From the NCBI RefSeq assembly GCF_024448955.1, contig NZ_JAMOIH010000012.1, forward strand, positions 100,063 to 164,062: a stretch of 64,000 nt of DNA, given 5' to 3'. Under the pieces are notes generated by a model. That model was not told the DNA's origin and did no database searches. It saw only the letters and a list, made by a program, of their open reading frames with translations. Shown here one piece after another: positions 8,383 to 15,706 of the stretch; position 1 is the stretch's first letter; the number at the start of each line of letters is the position of its first letter. Both the position numbers and the translations under genes were made by a program. Origin of the DNA: Stutzerimonas stutzeri (lineage in GTDB: Bacteria > Pseudomonadota > Gammaproteobacteria > Pseudomonadales > Pseudomonadaceae).

Positions 8383-9345
8383 TCAGAGAATTTCTAACCC
8401 TTCGCATTTGTAATCACCGATGAATATGTCGTCCTGCAAGACTTCACCGTCGAGGTTGAAGCAGAACAGGTAGCTTTCGGTGCGGTCGCCGATCTCTACG
8501 CTTTTGAGTCCGATGCATTCGTCGGGATGCCCCGGCAGGATCTTGAACGAAGAAATACCGCGTTCGGGATTGCAGTCGCCTACCTGCACGGTACGAATTT
8601 CGCTGAAGTCTTCGTTGGCAATAATCAGGGTATTGGCGCCGCATTCGCATTCGTCGATCGCCTGATCGAACGGCGAGGTGGAAATCTTGCGAGGGAAGAA
8701 CAGCCATTCGCGGCGATAAGGATGCCATTCGACCGCCTCGTGAATGACGTAGCCCTCCGGCCCTACTCCGAGCGCATCGCGGATGCGCTGGTAGCGCTCA
8801 GCCCAGTCGACGCTGCGCACGCCATAGTTGCGGTCGAGCATTTTCACCCACTCTTCAGTCGGCCGTTTACCATGGCTGCCGACGACGAGTCGATCATTCC
8901 AAAGCGTCGCCCATTCACTCTTGAAACCTTTGAATGCCTCATCACCGCTGCCAGTCATCAGAATCTGCCGCGGCACCAGCTGGCGTTGATCACGGATCTC
9001 GCAGACAAGGCCAGTACGATCATCGAAGGTCACAAGGCGTTTGCCGAACATCACGAGCTCGGAAAACTCGGCGCCCCGCCCGCCTTCGGCGATCTGGCTG
9101 ATCAGCCGATACTGACCGCCCTGATCCTCTGGTATGTCCTCGAAGCGATAACGAGGCCGGCCGGTATGAGGATCTACCTCGCGGTAGATTCGATCGTGAC
9201 GCAGCGTGGACTGCCAGCCGGTTCCACCGTCGTCCAGTTCCACAAGAGAGGCATGGTCCTCATCGGTGATGATCGCCAGCAGGTACTCGCAGGTATCGCT
9301 GCCGTAGCGCTCAAGCCGCCGAGTATCGAAGTTCTTTTCGCTCAT
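8383..9345 (-). CDS. Apyrase/calcium-activated nucleotidase (CANT1-like) family protein
   Basis: A 320-residue protein that I match to the eukaryotic soluble calcium-activated nucleotidase family (five-bladed propeller, apyrase family PF06079). Shared blocks include DDRTGLVCEI (108-117), FKSEW (141-145), EEWVK (164-168), GYVIHE (198-203), GANTLI (236-241), ISSFK (264-268) and CEGLE (314-318). From memory, the human enzyme binds calcium through Ser and Glu residues in just these blocks; the candidates here are Ser95, Glu144, Glu203, Ser265 and Glu315, with compatible spacing. The human proteins enter the secretory pathway, whereas this one has no signal peptide, so it may be cytoplasmic. A nucleoside di- or triphosphate hydrolase activity is inferred, not shown. 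Confidence 0.78.
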   Translation of the reverse strand: MSEKNFDTRRLERYGSDTCEYLLAIITDEDHASLVELDDGGTGWQSTLRHDRIYREVDPHTGRPRYRFEDIPEDQGGQYRLISQIAEGGRGAEFSELVMFGKRLVTFDDRTGLVCEIRDQRQLVPRQILMTGSGDEAFKGFKSEWATLWNDRLVVGSHGKRPTEEWVKMLDRNYGVRSVDWAERYQRIRDALGVGPEGYVIHEAVEWHPYRREWLFFPRKISTSPFDQAIDECECGANTLIIANEDFSEIRTVQVGDCNPERGISSFKILPGHPDECIGLKSVEIGDRTESYLFCFNLDGEVLQDDIFIGDYKCEGLEIL

Positions 9346-9592
9346 GAATACGCTCTATTGGCACGGGTGCGGGCACGGCGTGCGGACGGATCTGTCAGGT
9401 TGGGACAACGCGCACAGGGCAAGTTCCGGCAGAAACCTGACTGAAATCAGAGCCAGCATGCCTAGCGGGCCGCACCGCCGGGTTCAGGATAACCTCAGCG
9501 GCTGGTAGGAAACTTCCTTTGCGGCGCAGCTTTGTCAGCAGCTTCGTCTGTTTTATTGTCCAAGCCCCACAGCACGAGACAAACGGAACGGC

Positions 9593-10771
9593 ATGGCTTT
9601 CCACCTTCTTATTCACCGGCAGGCTTCAGCTGGCATCGAACCCCTAACCGCACTTGTGCGGCGGGTCGATACCGCAGCCTTGCATAGGGCGCTCGCCGTT
9701 ATTGGCAGCGTCGTACTGTTGAGCCTGGCCGGCTGCGGCAGCCAGCAGCCGGAAACACCTACCCAGCGTCCCGAGGCGATACGGGCGAAGATCGTTCGGT
9801 TGATGCCCGGCGACATTCCGGATCGCCAAGGCTGGGCCACCGACATCTACGCCGCATTCGATGCGCTGGAGATTCCGCCGAGCGATGAAAATCTCTGTGC
9901 AGTGCTCGCCGTCACCGTGCAGGAGTCCACTTTTCAGGCCACGCCTCCGGTGCCCGGTCTGGCCAAGATTTCGCGGGAAGAAATTTATCGCCGGGCCGCC
10001 CGCCTGCATGTTCCGCGCTTCGTAGTGAATGCTGCGCTGGATGTACGCTCGCCCAACGGAAAGACCTACAACGAGCGCCTGGATGCAGTGCGCACGGAAG
10101 AACAGCTGAGTGCGATATTCGATGATTTCATCGGAATTGTGCCGCTTGGCAAAGAATTGTTCGGCACACTCAACCCGGTCAAGACCGGCGGGCCGATGCA
10201 GGTCAGCATCGCCTTCGCCGAAGCGCGCCGCAGGGAATATCCCTACGAGCGCAAGGGCTCGATCCGCGACGAAGTGTTCACGCGGCGTGGCGGCATGTAC
10301 TTCGGGATCGCGCACCTGCTGGACTATCCCACCAGCTACACGCAGCCGCTCTATCGCTTCGCCGACTTCAATGCCGGCTGGTACGCCAGCCGCAACGCCG
10401 CGTTCCAGAATGCGGTGGCGCGGGCCAGCGGCATCAAGCTGGCCCTCGACGGTGACCTCATCATTCACGGCTCTAGCAAGGTTGGACAGACCGAGACGGC
10501 GGTGCGCTCACTGGCGGGCAAACTCGACATGAGCGAAACCGCGATACGCAACGCGCTGGAACGTGGCGATACCCACGGCTTCGAAAAAACTCGGCTCTAC
10601 GAACGCGTGTTCGAGCTAGCGGAGAAGCGCGCAGGCAAACCGCTGCCACGAGCGGTGCTTCCGGGCATCCGTCTCGAGAGTCCGAAAATCACCCGCAACC
10701 TGACCACCGCCTGGTTTGCCAACCGGGTCAACGACCGGCACCTGGCCTGTATGAGGCGCGCGCGTAATTGA
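9593..10771 (+). CDS. DUF1615 family lipoprotein
   Basis: A 392-residue protein with a hydrophobic stretch ending in the lipobox LSLAGC (Cys49), so the mature part is probably lipid-anchored in the envelope. The rest matches DUF1615: acidic and aromatic patches, QESTFQA near residue 113 and RRGGMYFGIAHLLDYP near 240. QESTFQA resembles the ESxF-type start of lysozyme-like transglycosylase folds, so a peptidoglycan-related role is conceivable but unproven. The ATG at 9593 gives an unusually long leader; a GTG about 22 codons downstream (VRRVDTAAL) would give a more typical signal peptide. Confidence 0.8.
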   Translation: MAFHLLIHRQASAGIEPLTALVRRVDTAALHRALAVIGSVVLLSLAGCGSQQPETPTQRPEAIRAKIVRLMPGDIPDRQGWATDIYAAFDALEIPPSDENLCAVLAVTVQESTFQATPPVPGLAKISREEIYRRAARLHVPRFVVNAALDVRSPNGKTYNERLDAVRTEEQLSAIFDDFIGIVPLGKELFGTLNPVKTGGPMQVSIAFAEARRREYPYERKGSIRDEVFTRRGGMYFGIAHLLDYPTSYTQPLYRFADFNAGWYASRNAAFQNAVARASGIKLALDGDLIIHGSSKVGQTETAVRSLAGKLDMSETAIRNALERGDTHGFEKTRLYERVFELAEKRAGKPLPRAVLPGIRLESPKITRNLTTAWFANRVNDRHLACMRRARN

Positions 10772-10810
10772 GGCATGCGAGCGCGGCACATCGGATTGTC
10801 GTGGCCATGC

Positions 10811-11410
10811 TCAGCCCAGCAGCCCCATGCCGACCAGTACGAACGCGCCGACTGTGACGATCAGTCCCAGGATCACCAGTAATCCATCCCGCGTGGTGAT
10901 ACCGAGGCCGAACAGCGCGATCGCCGCGAATGGCGCCGTGCTGGCAAACGGCATCAACTCCAGCGGCGGAACCGAAGTAGCGAGCAACACGCAAAGCACC
11001 GCGATCAGGCGCAGAAACCCCTTGCGGACGGCCCAACCGAGGCGTGCGCGGCTGATCTTGTCCAGCCATCGCACGACCCGGCGCACCTTGTTCAGGCCCT
11101 TGTCGAGCTTCGCGCCGCTAACCGTGCGCTTGGCGAGGAAAGCCGGCATCCAGAAATGGTCGCGCCCCATCAGCATCTGAATCGAGAACAGCGCAACGAT
11201 CAGAGCCAGCACCGTCGGCAGGCCGGGTATCCCGCCGACCGGGCTGATTTCGATGATTGCCGGAACGAACAGAAAGGGTCCGAAGCTACGGCGTCCGAGG
11301 CTGTCCTGAATCTCGCTGATGGCGACGTTGTCCTGCTTCTTGCCAAGCTCGATGATCCCGTCGATCACCTGCTCCAGACCCGCCTGCCCGTTCTGCTTGG
11401 CCTCAGTCAT
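10811..11410 (-). CDS. ExoD-family membrane protein
   Basis: A 199-residue integral membrane protein with an amphipathic N-terminus followed by hydrophobic helices. The blocks SFGPFLFVPAIIEISP and GIPGLPTVLALIV are typical of the ExoD (exopolysaccharide synthesis) family. ExoD was named from a rhizobial mutant with altered exopolysaccharide and alkali sensitivity; its biochemical role is unclear. It is convergent with the DUF1615 gene and divergent from the PHB depolymerase gene, so appears monocistronic. Confidence 0.85.
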   Translation of the reverse strand: MTEAKQNGQAGLEQVIDGIIELGKKQDNVAISEIQDSLGRRSFGPFLFVPAIIEISPVGGIPGLPTVLALIVALFSIQMLMGRDHFWMPAFLAKRTVSGAKLDKGLNKVRRVVRWLDKISRARLGWAVRKGFLRLIAVLCVLLATSVPPLELMPFASTAPFAAIALFGLGITTRDGLLVILGLIVTVGAFVLVGMGLLG

Positions 11411-11782
11411 AGAAGGTTCTCTGCGTTACGTAGATGTCACCGTAAGGTTTCATAAACCCTGCCGTTTTCAAAAGGCATTGGCTGTCAGGATATTTCCGCT
11501 CGTTGCCTTAGCGCTGAATTGTCCAGCGTAGCGGACGGTGTCTGGAAATCCGGACGGACCATGAAATGGCCTGACGGGCTCTAGATCGGCCATCCGCGCA
11601 TGGGGCGGCTCCCATCGATGTCCAGATTGCTGGAACATGCTCGCCGCGCTCGTGATGCGGGCATAGCAACACCTTGTTTTTCCAAAGATTTCTGTTCATG
11701 GCACAACATGCGCATGGCCCGCTTCGCTGCGGGATGTTCCGTCCGCGCGATTCCTTACAAAAACAAGATGGAAGGAAAAGCT
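11411..11782. other. Divergent intergenic region upstream of exoD-like gene and PHB depolymerase
   Basis: These 372 bases lie between two divergent genes. I see no RNA gene, repeat or credible small ORF. The only firm element is GGAAGGAAAAG at 11770-11780, the ribosome site for the depolymerase. Confidence 0.45.
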
Positions 11783-13474
11783 ATGAAGATCCGAGGTTTG
11801 CTTGCGATCACCGCAGCGATCGCCCTGAATACCGCCGTAACGCCCGCACAGGCGGGCACCGTCACCTCCGCTTCGCTACCGGCCGGCAGTCACCCCGGTT
11901 CGCGGGAGCGCCAGTATCAGGTATATGTCCCTAGCGGGCTCTCAACACCAGCACCCATGGTGATGGCGCTCCACGGTTGCCGCCAGACCCAGGCCAATGC
12001 ACTCGACGAGTGGGGTTTGAAGGCGGCGGCGGACCAGTATGGCTTCATTCTGGTGACGCCATTCATCACCAGCTACGACGGCCTGCGCAACCAGAACTGC
12101 TGGGGCTTCTGGTTCGACCAGCACCAGCATGAAGGTGCAGGCGAGCCGCAGGATCTGGTGAGAATCGCCCAGGCGGTCGAGGCGCAGCACAGCATCGACA
12201 CCAACCGGCGATTCATCACCGGCCTGTCGTCTGGCGGCGCGATGGCGGTCGTGGCGGCGACGACGCATAACGAGTACTGGGCCGCCGCGGCGAGCGCCGC
12301 CGGTCTGCCGTACGGTGAAGATGCCGCATCGGTTTCGTTGTCCGGTCAGTGCCCCGGCTATGCGACGTTTCACAACGTCGACCAGGTCGCCAACGACATG
12401 CGGGCGGAGCTTAACGACACCTACGCGATCCCGCTGATGGTGCTGCAGAGCAACAATGACTGCACCGTCATCCAGCCAGCCGGCCGCAACCTTCGCGACG
12501 CCCATCTGAAAGTATTCGGCGGCACCAGTCACGACACACCAGCCAAGGCCCAGCAGAGCCAGGCCGCCTGCAACCCCTACCATCAGAACAACTTCAACTG
12601 CCAGCACACCCGCTACGGGTCCGGCACCGGGCGCTCCATCGTCGAGACGGTGTTCTTCAACGGCCCGCAGAACACGGCCAACACCACCGATACCAACCAC
12701 GGACATTACTGGGTCGGCGGAGCCAACGGCAGCGAAGGCCCTTGGGCGGTCCGCGCCGGCCCGAGCTATCCGGACATCATCTGGGACTTCTTCAGTCGCC
12801 ACGCCCGTGATGGCGGCGGCGAGAACGGTACGCCGACGATCAACGTGCTGGGTGACAACCCGCTGAAAGTCGCACTGGGCCAGTCCTTCATCGATCCGGG
12901 CGCTACGGCCTCCGACCGCGAAGATGGCGACCTCACGGTTACGGCCGACTGCTCCAGCGTAGATACCAACACCGTTGGCGACTACAGCTGCACCTATGAA
13001 GTGACCGATACGGATAGCAATACCGTCACCCGGACCCGCACTGTTTCGGTGTTCGACCCCAATGCGCCGACCGCGACCTGCGAGGTTGCCAGCGCGTCGC
13101 CCAACGCTCATATCAGCGCCGGCCGTGCCGTCGCCGGAGGTATTTCCAGCCTGCGTGCGCTGTCGCTGACCGACCGGCAGGACATCGGTGGCTCCTTCGA
13201 TACCTGGACGTCAGTCAAGCTGTACCAGGGCGAGCCGGGCACGTGGTATGCCGCAGAACCGGAAGCCTGTCGTGCTGGCGAAGGCGGGAACGACGGACAC
13301 ACTTGCCAAGACTGGTACAGCACCAATCTTCAGCATTTGTCAGCCGGCCGGGCCTACTACCAAATGGGGTATTACACCCACGGTGGTGACGACGCGCTGG
13401 GTCAGATATCGGGCAGTAATGCCTGGGTTCGCGAATCCAGCCCAGGTCTATACGAAGCGGGCCAATGCCCGTAA
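11783..13474 (+). CDS. Secreted poly(3-hydroxybutyrate) depolymerase with Ig-like module
   Basis: A 563-residue secreted enzyme. The signal peptide ends near AQA (residue 24). The alpha/beta-hydrolase catalytic domain (about 25-340) matches the PHB-depolymerase esterase family: oxyanion HGCRQT (His64), lipase box GLSSGG with Ser149, Asp226 in SNNDCTV, and His306 or His308 in NHGHYW. A linker leads to an Ig-like domain of DUF5011/cadherin-like type (about 350-425, DPGATASDREDGD). A C-terminal domain of about 130 residues (YQGEPGTWY) resembles depolymerase substrate-binding regions. It likely attacks extracellular short-chain polyhydroxyalkanoate. The ATG at 11783 follows GGAAGG and begins a proper signal peptide; an ATG at 11768 adds only five residues. 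Confidence 0.88.
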   Translation: MKIRGLLAITAAIALNTAVTPAQAGTVTSASLPAGSHPGSRERQYQVYVPSGLSTPAPMVMALHGCRQTQANALDEWGLKAAADQYGFILVTPFITSYDGLRNQNCWGFWFDQHQHEGAGEPQDLVRIAQAVEAQHSIDTNRRFITGLSSGGAMAVVAATTHNEYWAAAASAAGLPYGEDAASVSLSGQCPGYATFHNVDQVANDMRAELNDTYAIPLMVLQSNNDCTVIQPAGRNLRDAHLKVFGGTSHDTPAKAQQSQAACNPYHQNNFNCQHTRYGSGTGRSIVETVFFNGPQNTANTTDTNHGHYWVGGANGSEGPWAVRAGPSYPDIIWDFFSRHARDGGGENGTPTINVLGDNPLKVALGQSFIDPGATASDREDGDLTVTADCSSVDTNTVGDYSCTYEVTDTDSNTVTRTRTVSVFDPNAPTATCEVASASPNAHISAGRAVAGGISSLRALSLTDRQDIGGSFDTWTSVKLYQGEPGTWYAAEPEACRAGEGGNDGHTCQDWYSTNLQHLSAGRAYYQMGYYTHGGDDALGQISGSNAWVRESSPGLYEAGQCP

Positions 13475-13702
13475 CAAACCTCGCTGAAACTGGCTGGCCG
13501 CGATGCCATGGACGGTACGTGGCCAGCCATCCGCAACAAGAATAGCTTTTGAACTTTAACGTACAGGCCAAATCCTGCATCACAAATTAACGAATTAAAT
13601 AAAGCGACATAAGCATATTCTGCCAATACATAACGCGATCTGTGCCAGTTAGTTTGAATTGAATTTTGGTTCTATAATTCTCGCCAGCCTTTTTAGACAC
13701 GC

Positions 13703-13737
13703 AAAAAAAGCGGAGCTCGCTTAACGAGCTCCGCTTT
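13703..13737 (-). terminator. Terminator of the KGG-repeat gene
   Basis: A 13-bp perfect stem AAAGCGGAGCTCG (13707-13719) / CGAGCTCCGCTTT (13725-13737) with a five-base loop. The A-run at 13703-13709 gives a U-run on the minus strand. The stem could also stop leftover transcription from the depolymerase side. Confidence 0.85.
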
Positions 13738-13762
13738 ACCGACTATTAGCTGATACTAATAA

Positions 13763-14074
13763 TCAGGAGTTACGGCCACCGCCGTGGCTGTTTTGGCCGC
13801 CCTTCTTGCCTGCTTCGGAGGCTTTCTCGCGATCGTTCGCAAAATTACCGCCGCTATTCTGGCCACCTTTCTGGCCAGCCTCGGACGCCTTCTCGCGGTC
13901 GTTTGCGAAATTACCGCCGCTGTTCTGGCCGCCTTTCTGACCAGCTTCGGAAGCGCGCTGCGGGTCGTTGGCGAAATTGCCGCCGCTGTTATGACCGCCT
14001 TTTTGTCCGGCTTCGGAAGCCTTCTCGCGATCGTTTGCAAAGTTACCCGGATTTCCGCTCTTATCATTCGACAT
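13763..14074 (-). CDS. KGG-repeat stress-induced protein
   Basis: A 103-residue, very hydrophilic protein built from four copies of a unit of about 21 residues, GNFANDREKASEAGQKGG followed by xNSGG, the third nucleotide-level copies being nearly identical. The K-G-G motif defines the general stress/conidiation-type family (PF10685; E. coli YciG is related). Such proteins are induced in stationary phase and under stress, and are thought to be disordered and protective. GGAGA precedes the ATG at 14074. It is a single gene with its own terminator. Confidence 0.9.
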   Translation of the reverse strand: MSNDKSGNPGNFANDREKASEAGQKGGHNSGGNFANDPQRASEAGQKGGQNSGGNFANDREKASEAGQKGGQNSGGNFANDREKASEAGKKGGQNSHGGGRNS

Positions 14075-14520
14075 GAGATCTATCTCCAGTGTGAATAAAT
14101 GCTAAATAAACTGACGCCTGCAGTGCAGTCGCCTCCCTATCTCCGAGGGCGTCACACGCTTAAGAGTTCGAAAACAATCACGACAAACGATGAACGGTTT
14201 AAATAAGCCAAACGAAACCAACCGGCGAGATAAACCTATGCAAGTCACTTTGTTAGTTGCATTTCAATAGCAACGAAGCGGCAATACCAGAACTGATCAG
14301 CCTTTGCGTGTATGCCCCTCTCCTTTCCCCGCGTGGCATAGGCGTTTTTCCGTACGACCGTACGACCGTTCGTCCGTCGGCCAAGAGGTCGATGACGCTG
14401 TCAACAAGCTGTAACCCGCCGCAAGCATTCTCAGCATCAATGGAAAGCCGCGACGGCTGGCGCAAGGACGCGACTTTTTTAAGGACCACCAACCACTCGG
14501 ATTGAGCTATTGGAGGCCGC
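14075..14520. other. Intergenic region with promoter of the KGG gene and leader of a small ORF
   Basis: These 446 bases separate the KGG gene from a 56-residue ORF. A short imperfect tandem repeat of CGTACGAC occurs at 14351-14374 (two exact copies and one variant). GGAGG at 14512-14516 serves the downstream ORF. Nothing else was recognised. Confidence 0.45.
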
Positions 14521-14691
14521 ATGAACAGCAAGACCCTGGAAAATCTGGTGAAGCAGTCTGACCTGAGCGTCAATCAGCCGCTTGAGCTCTGGAAGCAACT
14601 GCAACGAGGCAAGAGCAGTTGTCGCCCGAGCGCCGCAGCGCTGGCCAGACGCGCCTCTCTGGATCTCGGCATGTGCGCGACGGGAAGATAG
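14521..14691 (+). CDS. Small hypothetical protein, 56 residues
   Basis: An ATG at 14521 sits five bases after a perfect GGAGG and opens a 56-codon frame ending in TAG. The product starts MNSKTLENLVKQSDLSVN, has an amphipathic helical N-terminal half, and turns basic and Ser/Arg-rich (RPSAAALARRASLDL) with two cysteines. I recognise no family. The ribosome site is the main support; it could equally be a leader peptide or a spurious ORF. It is convergent with badK, 51 bases away. Confidence 0.5.
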   Translation: MNSKTLENLVKQSDLSVNQPLELWKQLQRGKSSCRPSAAALARRASLDLGMCATGR

Positions 14692-14742
14692 CCCTGCCGC
14701 ATCCGCTGCCTTGCAGTTGCTCGGGCAGCGGGTGGCGCCGAT

Positions 14743-15519
14743 TCAGCGGTGAGCCCACCGAGGTTCTCGCTTCTGCGTGAACGCTTGCATCCCTTCTTTC
14801 TGGTCCGCCGTGGCGAAGCTTGCGTGCAGCAGCCGGCGCTCGAATTTCACGCCTTGGTTCAAGGTAGTTTCAAAGGCCTGGTTGACGGCTTCCTTGTTCA
14901 ATTTCACCGCTACTTCCGAGTAGCCGGCAATCAGTGTCGCAACCTGCATGGCCTCTTCCAGCAGGGCGGCTGCCGGCACCACACGGCTGATTAGCCCACA
15001 GCGCTCGGCTTCTTCGGCATCCATGGTGCGGCCCGTCAGGCACAGGTCCATCGCCTTGGCCTTCCCTACCGCACGGGTCAGTCGCTGGGTCCCGCCGGCT
15101 CCTGGCAAAGTGCCCAGCTTGATTTCGGGCTGGCCGAAGCGCGCCGTTTCCGCCGCAATGATCAGGTCGCACATCATGGCCAACTCGCAGCCGCCTCCGA
15201 GCGCCAGGCCGGCGACCGCTGCGATGACCGGCTTGCGGCAGCGCGTGACTTCCTCCCAGTTGGCTGTGACGAAATCTTCCAGGTAAGCCTCGGCGAACGT
15301 CTTGTGCTGCAGCTCGCTGATGTCTGCACCTGCGGCAAAGGCCTTTTCGTTACCTGTGATGACCATTGCTCGGATCTCGCTATTGCTTTCAAACCCGCGC
15401 AGCGCGGTACCCAGTTCGGTCATCAGCCGATCGTTCAATGCGTTGTGTACCCGCGGGCGATTCAATCGAATGAGCCCAACGGCACCGTGCCGTTCGGTCA
15501 GGATGTTGTTGTATTCCAT
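14743..15519 (-). CDS. badK: Enoyl-CoA hydratase, probable cyclohex-1-ene-1-carboxyl-CoA hydratase
   Basis: A 258-residue crotonase-fold enzyme with both catalytic glutamates of classical hydratases: Glu112 in GGGCELAM and Glu132 in FGQPEIKLG, 20 residues apart as in other hydratases. AFAAGADI provides the oxyanion region. Overall it resembles what I remember of Rhodopseudomonas palustris BadK ([24 protein letters not shown] blocks). The proposed reaction is hydration of cyclohex-1-ene-1-carboxyl-CoA to 2-hydroxycyclohexane-1-carboxyl-CoA. That specificity rests on its position facing aliA-badH-badI-aliB-badR; alone it would be called a generic enoyl-CoA hydratase. GGGAGA precedes the ATG at 15519. 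Confidence 0.8.
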   Translation of the reverse strand: MEYNNILTERHGAVGLIRLNRPRVHNALNDRLMTELGTALRGFESNSEIRAMVITGNEKAFAAGADISELQHKTFAEAYLEDFVTANWEEVTRCRKPVIAAVAGLALGGGCELAMMCDLIIAAETARFGQPEIKLGTLPGAGGTQRLTRAVGKAKAMDLCLTGRTMDAEEAERCGLISRVVPAAALLEEAMQVATLIAGYSEVAVKLNKEAVNQAFETTLNQGVKFERRLLHASFATADQKEGMQAFTQKREPRWAHR

Positions 15520-15571
15520 GAGTATCTCCCGTTGTCCCGCTTTGCACGGGCGTGGCTGAGCGGTTGCAACG

Positions 15572-15633
15572 AGTTTAGCCACGCCCAAGATAAAGACAAC
15601 ATGTTGACATAGTTATCTATGCGATCTTATCTT
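15572..15633. promoter_or_regulatory. Putative divergent badK/aliA promoters with palindromic operators
   Basis: Toward aliA, TTGACA (15604-15609) and TATCTT (15628-15633) are 18 bp apart, and the spacer begins with the inverted repeat CATAG-TTAT-CTATG (15608-15621). Toward badK, on the minus strand, TTGTCT (15599-15594) and TAAACT (15577-15572) are 16 bp apart, and the -35 overlaps the perfect palindrome CAACATGTTG (15597-15606). A repressor bound here would block both promoters. The natural candidate is the MarR protein encoded at the end of the operon; that link is inference. Confidence 0.5.
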
Positions 15634-15706
15634 CCACCTCAGCGATCAGTAGTTCCCTTCGCCCACGACAAGAACAACGCTACCCAAAACAAGAGGTGGT
15701 TTATCC

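Noticed and set aside
11942..13111. 389-codon minus-strand frame across the PHB depolymerase
   Set aside because: The product is a Val/Gly/Arg-rich shadow; the plus strand has signal peptide and catalytic motifs.
14351..14374. CGTACGAC tandem repeat as a possible CRISPR or iteron
   Set aside because: Only two exact 8-base copies plus one variant, without spacers or an adjacent replication or cas gene.
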